Source of the DNA: Perkinsus olseni
Taxonomy: Eukaryota; Perkinsozoa; Perkinsida
NCBI GenBank assembly: GCA_013115125.1
Contig: JABANN010000286.1
Span: 1 to 42,754 of the forward strand
Reading direction: 5' to 3'
DNA length: 42,754 nt
The translations under genes were made by a program, and so were the position numbers. Position 1 is the stretch's first letter; each line of letters opens with the position of its first letter. This document shows, in pieces, positions 30,997 through 41,006 of the stretch. Below the pieces are notes generated by a model, which saw only the letters and a program-made list of their open reading frames with translations, was not told the DNA's origin and did not search any database.

Positions 30997-32342
30997 ATGA
31001 GCTCCTTCGGTGGAGACGGCGGCCGAATGGATAATGGCAGGCTCCGAGTAATGGGTAGTAGTGGTGGCTATTTTCACGTGAACCAAAGGAGCGATCTGAT
31101 TCAGAGGCGCTTTCACTTACTAGATCATCCAGTTTTTCGAGGAGTTGCCCCTCCCTGTTGGGAGCGGCAGATGTGCTTTTGAGATTTTCATTCGTCCTCA
31201 GCGTCGATCGATGCCTTATCGGCCGCTGGCGGTATTGGCAGACCCCGAGTTCCTTGGAAAGAGGCGGTGAGGTCGGCCGGAGTAGGGATGGTCGCAGGTG
31301 GTCTGGCTTAGGTACCGGGAGATGAACCTTCTGTGGCGGGATATTGTCAGAAGGACGAGACCGGAAGAGACACGCCAAGCGGAGGGTAGGGGGTGTTGCC
31401 GGTGAGGTCGACGATGATTTCCTCCCAGATGACGAGCCTGGCTGTGATGAGCGGACAACAGACGATCTTCTGGAGAGGGTGAGGGGCGTTGGTGTCACTA
31501 TCCCGGGCTCTTCAGTGTAGGGCGATCAGGTCCTGAGGACAGGGTCTAGCATGGACGTTTTGGACTCCCTGCCGCATATGGGCCCTCCGTCCGACCCATC
31601 ACCTTCTCCCGCCGCGCCGACGTCTTCGGAGGGGTCGATCGATGGCCGCTCCCTTCAACCTGGGGATATCAGTGATCCTTGTAATTTTAACACTGGAGCG
31701 CGTTGTTCTCGCCCACGAGACCAACAGTCTTGCTCTTGTTTCAGGTTTCGAAGCCCCTAATCGGCCGTTCACCCCGCAGCCCAGACGTAGGAGCATCGCC
31801 CGACGTGATATGGAGTTTGAAGTCTAATAAGTTTTCAGGAGTGCTGTCGCCCGTACGACTCCAGAAGCGACCACGAGTAGCGTGTAGGACTTCAGCGTCT
31901 CGGGCAGCTGAGAGGGTTCGAAGACGGAGGAGTTCGCTTGGGGTAGTATAGGGGAAGCTGGCGCCGCTGATAGCGCTTGATTTACAGTCGCCCGGATTGT
32001 CGCTGGGGCTGCGGGACTACTGCGATATCGACAGTGACGGTGAGGAGGCGACCAACTCGGCAGGGGTCTCTGGTGAGTTTCTTCCGTCGAATTTCTGACA
32101 GGTCGTTGTTGCTAGGCCCAAATAAGTTAGCAGCTTCGAAGAAGACCGATGACCAGTCAGGGAGTATCTTTTCAAACGTCGCGAACTCTACTGTGGAACC
32201 CGCGGGGCAACCTTCGGGTAATATCTTTGCGAAAGTACCGGTCCCGAAGCCGACAGGAGGAGGCAGTGGCTTGCTTGATGGTATCGATGGTGAAGTGGAG
32301 CATCATCATCAACCGATACGCCGTCGTGGCGGCAGACGTTAG
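30997..32342 (+). CDS. Disordered Ser/Pro-rich protein of unknown function
   Basis: Phase-consistent exons can be joined from MSSFGGDGGRMDNGRLR (30997) to PIRRRGGRR and stop at 32342, about 350 aa. Diagnostic segments are RSDSEALSLTRSSSFSRSCP, YRPLAVLADPEFLGK, MNLLWRDIVRRTRPEETRQA, MDVLDSLPHMGPPSDPSPSP, SPGLSLGLRDYCDIDSDGEE, SGSIFSNVANSTVEPAGQPS and FAKVPVPKPTGGGSGLL. Introns include about 31048-31089, 31176-31204 (29 nt), one ending at 31740 and one ending before 31831. There are many S/T-P sites, basic clusters and no membrane segment or domain I know. A nuclear or phospho-regulated adaptor is a guess only. A minus-strand frame over 30917-31498 is taken as its shadow. Confidence 0.6.
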
Positions 32343-33304
32343 TGCAGCATCCGAGGCGTTGTGTTCATAGTTAGAAGGGTGATGAGATCGAAGGAAACAA
32401 TAGGCTTCGAATGATGAAAAGTGATCATCCGGCCCTCGTACGGTCACTGGGAGAATAGTAGTGACTAGGAGGTCCCCCAAGCTTAGTGACCAAAGCCTAA
32501 GGAACGGTGTAGGTATAACGGCCTTCAAAATCTCTATGCGGGATTAAGTGTCACGATGAAGATAGAATTTAGATGATTGGTAGATGAAGGCAGAACAATG
32601 TGGCAGAGGTGAAGGCTCAGAGTATGGTGTTATACGAATGAAGCCTCACAGTTCTAGCCCGTCGACCAGGGCTAGTACCACTCAACCTCCATCAATTGGC
32701 TGTGTGGTCTAGTGGGTTGACCTTGTCCCTTTCGTGTCACGGAGGTGAGTTACCCGGGCCAAAATATTCTTGTTTCATCATCAACAACCAGCGACCATTC
32801 TTGTAGACACTTCCATCCGATCGAAAGAACGCGGTGGTAACTACATAACTACTGAGGTTCACAAGCATAGACTTATTGTGGACTTATGGTCCACGTCCCG
32901 CAGCCCGCCTCGTGACGGTTAGTACCTTCTCATGCACTTGATCTATCGATGCCTATCGTCCAATTTAGGTCATCTACAGACGTTCTCCCGTCACAATCAC
33001 GTTCAGCAGCGAAGAACGGCTACCTACCCACAGTACCGACGCACAAGGAGCCGCACGCATGCGCATGATTTGTCTGGGCGAGCGAAATTTATATTAGTAT
33101 ACTCGTGATTTTGGAAATTTCTGAGTGAACGCAACGACCGCACGGCGACTTGCGGTGACGTGAATGGGATGCGATTCTGATACTTGTATTTTGAGAGGCA
33201 AAATATTGCTGTTCGTTGGGGGGGTGGGTGGTGATGGGAAGTGCAGTTTTTACAGGGTTATACCAGATCAAGTACTCCGTGTACTTTTAAGCCTGTCAGA
33301 CCCA
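32343..33304. other. Intergenic region before the Alba array
   Basis: Apart from the tRNA-like copy at 32698 no gene was seen. Open frames here are short and without features. Confidence 0.45.
32698..32760 (+). pseudogene. tRNA-Pro-like 5' fragment, degenerate
   Basis: GGCTGTGTGGTCTAGTGG is identical to the 5' end of the intronic tRNA-Pro at 3266. Beyond the D arm the sequence diverges, the anticodon arm is broken, and there is no good B box. Confidence 0.55.
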
Positions 33305-34194
33305 ATGGTAGCTGGCACCACTTATCGTCGTGTTGAGAAGCCTGCTGAGAAAACTGAGGTCAGTGCTCCGTCGCCTCGGTAGTGCGTATCCATGCTCGAG
33401 TCAGGCTCAAGACGGAGAGGTTCGCATCACCTCCGTTGGTCGAGTGAATAACTTCGTTGACGAGGCCATTCACTGGTTCCTCGGTGATGACGATGCTCAC
33501 AAGGCTTGTAAGAGCGTTAAGATCATGGCTAGAGGTGAGCATCTTCACCATCAAGCCCTTCTTACCATGATAGTGACTGCTAGGTGTGGCAGTAGCTAAG
33601 GCTGTTATTGTCTCGGAAATCCTCATCCGCCGTGTCCCTGGATTGAAGCAAGCCGTCGAGCTCGGTAGCAATGACGTCGAGGAAGAGTATGAGCCAGTTG
33701 ACGATGCGGATAAGGATCACGTAAGTGTGTCTTAGGTTGAAGCGTGCTGATCACGGAGATGGTCAGGTAAAGCAAGTTCGTATCGTACCGTATCTTGTTA
33801 ATACACTAACTGCCACGAAGCCTCTCACTAAGGATGCCATCAAACCCGATGAATTTGTTGAGTATTACGAGTTTGGTATCCTAGGTTGACTCAAGTGCTT
33901 CATAATTAGACGCCCCGATCTCGCCGGTGAAGGAGGCCGTCGTCGTGGCGGGGGCAAGGGCCGTGGCGGCAAGGGAAAAGGTGAGAGCGCGGTTTTTTTC
34001 TGAGAGGGTGTTGATTTTGTTTGGATTTTCTAGGACGCGGTGACCGCCGTAGCAGCGATCGTCCACGCGGAAAATCCGGCGAGTCGGCCAAGAGTACTTC
34101 AACCGTTTGTGGGTTTCTCAAGGGATTTGGTTTGTTTTCAGATGAGAAGAACAAGGGTGGCAAGAAGGGAGAAGACAACAACGTGGCCGCTTGA
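33305..34194 (+). CDS. Alba-domain RNA/DNA-binding protein 1, RGG-rich tail
   Basis: Alba proteins bind RNA and DNA; in alveolates and other protists they are linked to translational control. Start MVAGTTYRRVEKPAEKTE; intron 33359-33404; then AQDGEVRITSVGRVNNFVDE, ARGVAVAKAVIVSEILIRRV and KQVRIVPYLVNTLTATKPL cover the Alba fold. It ends with a Gly/Arg-rich tail (GGRRRGGGKGRGGKGKGRGD) and a Lys-rich end. Introns 33721-33766 and 33871-33909 both contain I1 cores. It is the first of three tandem paralogues on the same strand. No upstream leader exon was found. The Alba assignment is firm; the exact role is not known. Confidence 0.88.
33721..33766 (+). repeat. I1 introner in Alba gene 1
   Basis: This 46-nt GT-AG intron has TGTCTTAGGTTGAAGCG at 33728-33744. 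Confidence 0.7.
33871..33909 (+). repeat. Second I1 introner in Alba gene 1 (39 nt)
   Basis: This is a GT-AG intron with GGTATCCTAGGTTGACTC near its 5' end. The I1 copy makes up about half of the intron. Confidence 0.7.
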
Positions 34195-34685
34195 AGTGGT
34201 AGGAAGGACCATTCCAGTAGGGCGAGTACTGCTGCTTTTCGTGTCAGGCTAGTCGCCCTTCGAGACCGTTCACAATGGTCATCTTTGCTGTGATTACAAC
34301 GAGTCCTCTGTAGTCGTTGTGGCTGAGGTATCAGCTCACAACAATGCTACATCACTATTATCAATACCACTCCTGCTGCCCCTTCTCCTGCTGCTGCTAC
34401 TTTTGTCTATGTCAACAGTACTTAGCCGAATGGCGACCTGTCAGTAGTCGATGGCGAGTTGATTACGCCTCTATCAATTTAAAGATTGTCGAACCATCTC
34501 CCGATCTTGTGTTGTGATCCTGGAGGCCAACGGTGCGTTTCAAGATGAGGTGCGCGCTGTGAAGATCCCCTTCGACCGTTTCGGAAATCGTGGCGATTTC
34601 TTTTGGGCGAGCGCATTTTGCATCGGGGTGGTTTGTGGTCGTTAACTCCTCATTCCTTTACAGTTTTACGACTCCCACTCCCTCC
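34195..34685. other. Gap between Alba genes 1 and 2
   Basis: No gene recognised; presumably the 3' end of Alba 1 and the promoter of Alba 2. A CT-rich stretch with CTGCTGCTGCT lies near 34390-34400. Confidence 0.4.
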
Positions 34686-35607
34686 ATGGTTACCAAGTTC
34701 CGACGTGTGCAGAAGAGCGCGAACGCCGCCGCTCCAGAGGACGGCGTTACAGAGGTCCGCGTGACCTCGATGGGTCGCGTCAATGGGTTCGTCGACGAGG
34801 CCATCGAGTACCTGGTGGGCTCGGAGAAGCATGCTGCTACGAAGGAGATCAGAATCATGGCCAGAGGTGGGGTATCTTGAGGTTCACTTCGGCTTTTGCA
34901 GTGATGGTTAGGTACCGCGATCGCCAAGGCTGTGATCGTCTCGGAGATTCTGAGTCGCAGGATCCCGTGCCTCTCCCAAGAGGTAAGATTCCCTGGTCCC
35001 CACCGCAGCGTATTTTTGTTGTCTTTAGGTTGAGCTCGGGTCGAGTGATGTCGAGGACGTCTTCGAGCCCGTCGGCGAGCACGATGAAGAGGTCGGCAAT
35101 GTGACGCAAGTGCGAATTGTTCCGTCGCTTGTTGTGACTCTGAGAGCCGACAAGAAAATTAAAGAAGAGGACATCAGAGAGCATCAGTTTATCAAGTGCG
35201 TTGGTGCTTCTTGTCGACTTGTAAACGGAGCTTGCCGCACTGTAGGCGTCCTGTGCTCGCTGATCCTCCTGCCTACCGCTCCGGACGCCCCACTGGCCGA
35301 CCCGGGTATCGTTTCCGTCCGAAGAACAGAAAGAACCCGTCGAGCACCAAGGCTGCTGGCGGAACGACTCCGGTGAAGGTCGTTGCTGGTGAGTCGCTGC
35401 GCTTTCTTCTCCTAGGTGAGATTGTTGTGCACAGATTCGACGACCGAGGATGATTCAGCAGTAAAGAAACAACGTCGTGATAGACGCCGTAGAAACAGAG
35501 GCAAGAAGGAGCAAGGTGAGGTTTTATGATCGCCTAGGGTCGACCTTGGATACTTTTCGTCAGATGCGGGAAAAGTTAACGCTGAGGCTCCACAGGTCGG
35601 GGCGTAG
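34686..35607 (+). CDS. Alba-domain RNA/DNA-binding protein 2, basic RG-rich tail
   Basis: The start MVTKFRRVQKSANAAAPEDG is followed by TEVRVTSMGRVNGFVDEAIE, ARGTAIAKAVIVSEILSRRI, LGSSDVEDVFEPVGEHDEE and TQVRIVPSLVVTLRADKKIK, a complete Alba domain. The tail has RSGRPTGRPGYRFRPKNRKN and a basic RRDRRRRNRGKK patch, ending EAPQVGA at TAG 35605-35607. Intron 34867-34911 carries an I1 core (GTATCTTGAGGTTCAC), and the last intron carries an antisense I1-like end (GTCGACCTTGGATAC). The introns after MARG and within the tail match those of the neighbouring paralogues, which supports tandem duplication. Confidence 0.88.
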
Positions 35608-36155
35608 ATGATGTTTTGATTTGACGAGACTTCGTTCCTCGTTGGGGAAGTTGGCATATATCAGAACCTATTGATATTTTTTTTACTTCTTCATCTTCTT
35701 ATTGATTATGGTGCCCTATTATGTGTGCAGCGTAGTAGTAGGTGCCGAGTCGCCACAGTGTCGTGGAACAACGACTAAATCAAGAATAGATGAGAACATG
35801 TGGTGTAGAAGGATTCTGATAGGACTCAACTTCCATTGCAAATGAGGAGATAAGAGTCGAAGTGTTGGGTTCAAAGTGGAGTGGAGGTGCTCTGTTGAAT
35901 AAGCGCTCGCCCGCCTGATCGATTGCGGATTTGAGATTCCCGAGCACAATTTGAGGCTAGTGATGTGATTTGTGTCGAGATAGTCATCGCAAGTGTCGTA
36001 TCTGCAAGCGGCATGGACTCTAAGGGGTGGTATCTTTAGGTTGACCGCGAAAGATACATAAGAGGTCGGGTGGTTGTGTATGTAGATCTTTTGAACTATC
36101 CCAGCCACGTGGTAGTATTCCTAAGATTATTCAATAATTGTTGTTGTAACGATCA
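35608..36155. other. Gap between Alba genes 2 and 3 with an I1 fold-back
   Basis: No coding exon was recognised. GTATCTTTAGGTTGAC...AAAGATAC at 36030-36057 is a compact I1 unit about 100 bp before the Alba 3 start. It may lie in an intron of the 5' leader, or it may be an insertion outside genes. Confidence 0.45.
36030..36057 (+). repeat. I1 fold-back outside coding introns, upstream of Alba 3
   Basis: The perfect inverted repeat GTATCTTT/AAAGATAC has the I1 core AGGTTGAC inside and spans 28 bp. If Alba 3 has a 5'-leader intron this would be part of it. Confidence 0.6.
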
Positions 36156-37734
36156 ATGACAGTAGCCGCTACTACTACTACTGGTGTTACTAAGACTGTT
36201 CCTGAACAACCAGTCACCCCAGAAAAGCCGACTACGCGTCCGGTGGAAGCACAGTCGACCGGAGCCACTGAGAAGAAGGAAGTCGCCTCCCCAGTGACTG
36301 AGAAGAAGGAAGTCGCCTCCCCAGTGACTGAGAAGAAGGAAGTCGCCTCCCCTGTGACTGAGAAGAAGGAAGTCGCCTCTCCTGCGACTGAGAAGGCTGA
36401 GGTCCCTGACGTTCCCGAAGCAGCTGCGTTGAACCCTTCCAAAAGATACAGAAGAGTTCAGAGGAACAGGGAAGAGAAGGACCCTGTAGGTGTTCACATG
36501 TCGATAGCGTTGCTGATGTTTGCTGTTTTCAGAAAGCCTTGGCCCATGAGGTTCGCATTACCGTGTCCGGAGGTGTTGGTCTCTTCGTGAAGGAAGGTGT
36601 TCGTAAGCTGCTGGACACCACTGAGGGCATCCCTGAGATCAAGGTTATGGCTAGAGGTGAGTCGTGAGAGGAGGGAGGGGTGTTTGATGATTTATCTCCT
36701 TCCTGTAGGTCCGGCTATTGCAAAGGCTGTTATTGTTTCTGAGATGATTAATCGCATGATAGCCGACTTGGAGCAGGATGTGAGTCATCTTGTCGTTTGT
36801 CGCTTCGGTTTTTACGTCAGTTTTTACACGCACTTTTACTGTGGTTTTCACGTCGGTTTTTATACGGAATTTTACAGTGGTTTCACACCGGTTCTCACGC
36901 CGGTTTTTACAGTAGTTTTAGACCTGTTTTTTCGTCGGTTTTTACAGTGGTTTCTTCCGCAGGTTGAACTCGGCTCAACTGATGTTAATGACGAGTATGT
37001 GAGTGTTGATGAAGAACATGAGGTGGGGGATGCTGTGTTCCATTTTCGGAGAAATGAATTGTTGTTTTTCAGACTGTTGTAGCCACTCGTATCGTACCCT
37101 TCCTTGTCGTTACCATTCGTCATCCTAAGGGTTTGATTGACAAGTCCACGGTCAGCAGGCGCCCGAGGAACACGTGAGTTCAACAATCAGAGGGAGATCG
37201 CGACTGTAGGAGAGTGCTCGTCTGCTTAGTCGCGTGCCCATCGCCACCAAGGCTGATATTGCCGCCATCAAAGAGAAGGAAGAGAAGGCCAAGGAAGGTA
37301 CTACTACTACTACTACTATCACCGCGTGAAGGTGTCAGTATCTTTGAATATTGTCATCAGACACTGAGGGCGCGTCTAAGAGAAAGAACCGCAGGAACCG
37401 TCGTGCCCGTCGTGGAAGCCCCAAGGCTGATGGTGAGTCAAGCTTGCAAGTGGGTTATCGTTGATCTGACCTCCTCAATAGTTGCTGACGAGCCTACCAA
37501 GACTGAGCAGCAAGTGACCAAGCCAGTCGCCGAGGTTGCCCTTGAGACTCCTAAGAAGGTCGAAAAACCCGAGGAGAAGGAGGCAGCAGCACCAGCCAAG
37601 CCAGAGGTAGCGAAGACGGCCGCTGTGGAGACCGAGAAAGGTGAGTGATGTCCTGTGTCTTTGAGTATGATGGTTATGTTGACCCGGTAGAACCCTCGGC
37701 CTTTGACGGCGCAGTGAAGCCCCGAGCGAAGTAG
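36156..37734 (+). CDS. Alba-domain RNA/DNA-binding protein 3 with decapeptide repeats
   Basis: The N terminus MTVAATTTTGVTKTVPEQPV leads into four tandem TEKKEVASPV repeats, then KRYRRVQRNREEKDP. The Alba domain follows: EVRITVSGGVGLFVKEGVRK, IKVMARGPAIAKAVIVSEMI, VELGSTDVNDEYVSVDEEHE, VATRIVPFLVVTIRHPKGLI. The tail has a basic SKRKNRRNRRARRGSPKAD patch and a long Lys/Glu/Ala-rich segment (EAAAPAKPEVAKTAAVETEK), ending AVKPRAK at TAG 37732-37734. It is the largest of the three paralogues. One intron (36781-36962) is enlarged by a tandem T-rich repeat, and another near 37297-37360 starts with a run of ACT triplets. Confidence 0.88.
36267..36386 (+). repeat. Four 30-bp tandem repeats coding TEKKEVASPV
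   Basis: The unit ACTGAGAAGAAGGAAGTCGC plus CTCCCCAGTG is repeated four times, with few synonymous changes (last copy ends CCTGCG, giving SPA). Near-identity at the DNA level indicates recent expansion. Copy number may vary between strains. Confidence 0.9.
36781..36962 (+). repeat. Tandem T-rich repeat filling an Alba 3 intron
   Basis: About nine degenerate copies of a unit near GTCGGTTTTTACAGTGGTTTT expand this GT-AG intron to 182 nt, against 36-64 nt for its other introns. Confidence 0.75.
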
Positions 37735-38120
37735 GCGCGGAGGTAGTGAGATTCCCGACTAGAAAGTCTAGTTGTCATTTTTCTATCGAATATACCATTA
37801 CCGGCTTACGACGAAAATGACGGTTACTTTTCCGAGGCGGTAGGGGATTCTATCGGTGGGCGTTAGGGTAATCCGAACACCCCGGTTCGAATCCCCGTAG
37901 CGGCCTTTTATTACCCGTATTTTTCTTACGTCCGTGAAGTCGTATGTTGTTACTTTGATGATGTTGACACCCACTCTTCCTTGGCGATTTTTTGTCGAAT
38001 GGTCGGGAGTTGTTGTTCTCATGCCCTGCTTCCTTTTCTACCAGCAGGAGTGGGCTCATCAACCCGTCTATTCTTCGTCAAGATCAACAAAACAACAAGC
38101 AGAATTAGCGAGCAACAGTG
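37735..38120. other. Gap after the Alba array with a tRNA-like 3' half
   Basis: CACCCCGGTTCGAATCCCCG at 37878-37897 is a perfect T arm with B box, followed by TAGCGGCC and a T run. No pairing 5' acceptor was found, so this is a tRNA-derived fragment. Otherwise no gene is seen. Confidence 0.5.
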
Positions 38121-38547
38121 ATGTATCTGTTGTCGTTATCGCTGTTGTTTTTCTTTTTGCCATCAGGGAAGAATTTCAAAGCACTAGCTCGTCTTGAGTT
38201 GAGTCATTATGTAAATACTCGGGAATTTGGTGATGGTCAGTCTGCATCAGCGACGGTACAAGATGCCCTCACCGCTGATGCTGTTCTGCTTGGCAGGATT
38301 GGTAGTATCAGCGCGAACGCATTTCCGTTCTCGAATTGTTGATGCTTGCCTACCTGAGGAGGACTCCCTCGTTCTTCTCAGAGAATCGGGGAGGCACTCA
38401 ATACAGCGGACGAAAAGGAGAAGAAGCAGTAGGCCCGGGGCGAGGGTCTCCTTCGTTCGACCCGTCCTCTTATTGTCAACGTATCGCCATCTGGCACAGA
38501 GTAATGGGGAAGAAAAGAGCTCTTTTGGTGGCAAAAGAGCTTTATGA
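38121..38547 (+). CDS. Small secreted basic protein, orphan
   Basis: Two exons around intron 38236-38296 give about 121 aa. The N terminus MYLLSLSLLFFFLPSGKNFK is a signal peptide or anchor, followed by ALARLELSHYVNTREFGDG. Exon 2 has VVSARTHFRSRIVDACLPEE and a strongly basic run IQRTKRRRSSRPGARVSFVR, ending FGGKRAL. There is a single cysteine, so it does not belong to the four-cysteine family. Function is unknown. The basic run could be a processing or nucleic-acid-binding segment. Confidence 0.55.
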
Positions 38548-38743
38548 TTCAGAGTATGCGTGTGATCGTAGGATGTAGTTTAAAAAGGAAAATTCGGTGG
38601 GGAAATGCTTCAATCGACCAAGACCACTATCTACTCTCGGGAAAACTTGTTCTGACTGGCCTGAACAATGATCGTAAATCGTGCTGTATGATTATTCCCT
38701 CCGCTTCGCAAGATTCGGCGTGAGCAGGGCTTGATAGCTTCTC

Positions 38744-39197
38744 ATGGTTATTGAATTCGGGCCCTATTTCGACCTAGAAAAAAATTATTTTTTTGCCTGA
38801 TGTGGAGGAAGTTGTCGATGTTGGTCAATCCGCCGAGGGGTCGAAGGAGGCTCGAACCGAGTAGAGGAAGGCCTGCCGGTAATTTGCTCAGTATGATGGT
38901 TTCCTCTTTGAGAGGAGTGAATAACCCAACAGCATCTTCCATCTTTAGAACATCGGAGAGTTTTCGGTTTTTCCTTTTTTGTATCCTCCGTTTTCATTCT
39001 CTCAGCGACTACGACATTGACCATCTCCACTTCGATACGGAAGAGGAAGAAGATTTGTAGTAGCTGGGGAGTTGGCTCTGTCTCCATCTTTGCCATTCGT
39101 GAAGATTTTACGGCCGTCACGGGATCGACTTCGACTCTGATGATGACGACGACGAGGATTTTTATCACGACTGGGAACAACATTTCGAAGGTCCTTG
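38744..39197 (+). CDS. Possible acidic protein, exon structure unresolved
   Basis: In-phase pieces NIGEFSVFPFF, DYDIDHLHFDTEEEEDL, FYGRHGIDFDSDDDDDEDFY and HDWEQHFEGP read like a real acidic protein ending at TGA near 39197. An ATG at 38744 (MVIEFGPYFDLEKNYFFA) lies upstream, but I could not find GT-AG introns that join it to the rest. The antisense frame 38785-39183 is an alternative but is less protein-like. It might also be the 5' part of the following p24 gene. Confidence 0.3.
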
Positions 39198-39250
39198 ATA
39201 ATCCGATCGGTTGTTGTGCTAATTTATTATTTTAAGACTTCCATCCGAGT

Positions 39251-41006
39251 ATGATGATGACATTCACACTGAAAGGGAGTACAGCGCAGGAGTTCACGCA
39301 GGACGTCGAAGTTGCCGGGCAGCTCCTCAGAGGTACGTACCATCGTCATTTCGTTCAATATATCGCTGCGGGTTGTCGGACTGGGTATTTTTGTGCGGGG
39401 ATGCTTTCGTGACGCGTAGAAACAGCAGGAAATTTTTTCAGCGATTCATCCCCTGCCGGAGTTTGTAAGGTGTACAGGATTCGCCGAGCATGCCGCTCAT
39501 GCATCACTTCAACATCGCTAACACGATGAATCACAAATTTTTGAAAAAAAAATTTTCCGCTCTGAAGACTCTGTCGTAACGTATCATGTGCAGACTCTGC
39601 AGAGTTAGTACATTGTCGTCTTGCCATAGTTCCTCACTTCTTGAAATTGTTGAAGTTCCCCAATACGGCCTAGGGTGATGCTCATGCTGTAGCCTGCAGG
39701 TGTTTTGCTGTCCAACTCGCTGGCAGGGGACTCGGCGGACGTAGATTTCGAAGTGGGTCCGCCGGTATTCAGTTTGTCTTCTGCCGGAGTCTACCTTAGA
39801 TACGCGATCCTGAAGGGAATATCTTTTTCGAGAAAAGAGATGCTGCTGAGGCTATGTTTCATGAGAGGACTAAACTCGCAGGAGAGTACTTTCACAGGGC
39901 GTCGTGCAATGTTTATTAAACACTTTCAGCGAGCAGATCGCCGATAAGAGATTCCGCAATCTTAAAATTGTACAACAGAATCATGGAAGAGCTGAGAAGC
40001 ATACATATCAAAGCTATTGGACGCTGGCTACGGGAAAATCTGCCGCTTTTTTTGTTCCAAGTTTTGTGCGGTTCATAGGAGTTGATTCATACTGAGCGAT
40101 TCATTGAATTGCTAGCAAATCGGTTTCTGCCTCAGCCTGCGAAGGCTTCGGACTCTGATACACCCTCTAAGGGAACCATCAGCGATCTCGCGGATCAACG
40201 GGGTGCACACCAATCTCGAGATCATATATTTGATCATTTCTAATTTACTTTGATCGAAGTAAAGCGGAATGTTGTCGACCGTGGATGGCCCGGGCCGGTG
40301 TGTAGGAGCTTGCAGTAAAACTAGAACTGTTGGCGTGGCAGACTGTGCCAAGTTGGGATCTCTTCGTGAGCCTTCTGAGCGACATGAGAATCTCATCCAT
40401 GAATTTCGAACCGGTGATGGCTTGTTCTTCGGACAAGAAGCAGCACGAACAGGAACTTGCCTTCAGGGAGCAAGTTCACGTTGATCAGGTATGGACTTCT
40501 GGTCACCAATAAACACTGGAGTGACAGCCAAGAGGTGCTCTCTAGTATTCAGGGTTAGCGTCTCGTAATAGCTCCTCAGGTCACCCTAGGCGTTATGGTC
40601 GGAGGCTCGAAGACTCTGAAGACTGAACACATCACCGACGTACAGGAACAGATAGACGTAGTTTGCGGGTTGGGTGATGGTGGTGGCGGAGGGCTTTGGT
40701 AAGGTTCTGGATACGATACTTCGAGACACGCAAGCTGAGAGCACTTACCTGTGGATACGGCAGAAGAATCATTTGGGAGTGGTACAGTCAATGCATAGTG
40801 TAATATTGAGGAAGTTCAAGTGGTACCAAGGAGAGCAAGATTTGTTCTTCTCTCAGCGAGTTCTGTGGTTCTTCCTGTTCGACTTCGTGGCCTTGACGGT
40901 AGCTGCGTGGTTTCAAGTGTAATGAGACTGAGCGACGGTTGAATTCTCAGCCGCTGTGATCAGGTATTACGTGAAGAGTTTGTTGATGGACAGGAGATTC
41001 ATTTAA
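39251..41006 (+). CDS. p24/TMED family GOLD-domain cargo receptor
   Basis: p24 proteins are type I membrane proteins of COPI and COPII vesicles that sort cargo between ER and Golgi. Matching segments in order: MTFTLKGSTAQEFTQDVEVA, VDFEVGPPIRDPEGNIFFEK and CLLNTFSEQIADKRF (GOLD domain), VTLGVMVGGSKTLKTEHITD, VLDTILRDTQAESTYLWIRQ (coiled coil), QRVLWFFLFDFVALTVAAWF (membrane span) and the tail QVYYVKSLLMDRRFI ending at TAA 41004-41006. Introns: 39333-39699, 39765-39799, one of about 610 nt (from about 39969 to 40578) and 40919-40963. The signal peptide exon was not identified, so the start given is minimal. The join near 39890-39905 (GEYF to CLLN) needs a non-canonical splice or reflects a base error. 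Confidence 0.7.

Noticed and set aside
30917-31498. A 193-codon minus-strand ORF
   Set aside because: It has no ATG and overlaps phase-consistent plus-strand exons ending in a stop at 32342. It is treated as a shadow.
31768-31841. A 17-nt intron in the Ser/Pro-rich gene
   Set aside because: A 52-nt GT-AG intron starting inside the preceding exon (at GTAGGAGC) keeps phase and joins FEAPNRPFTPQPR to VLSPVRLQKR.
36153-36497. Minus-strand ORFs over the Alba 3 N terminus
   Set aside because: They are antisense readings of the TEKKEVASPV repeats and therefore look repetitive. The plus strand carries the Alba domain in phase.
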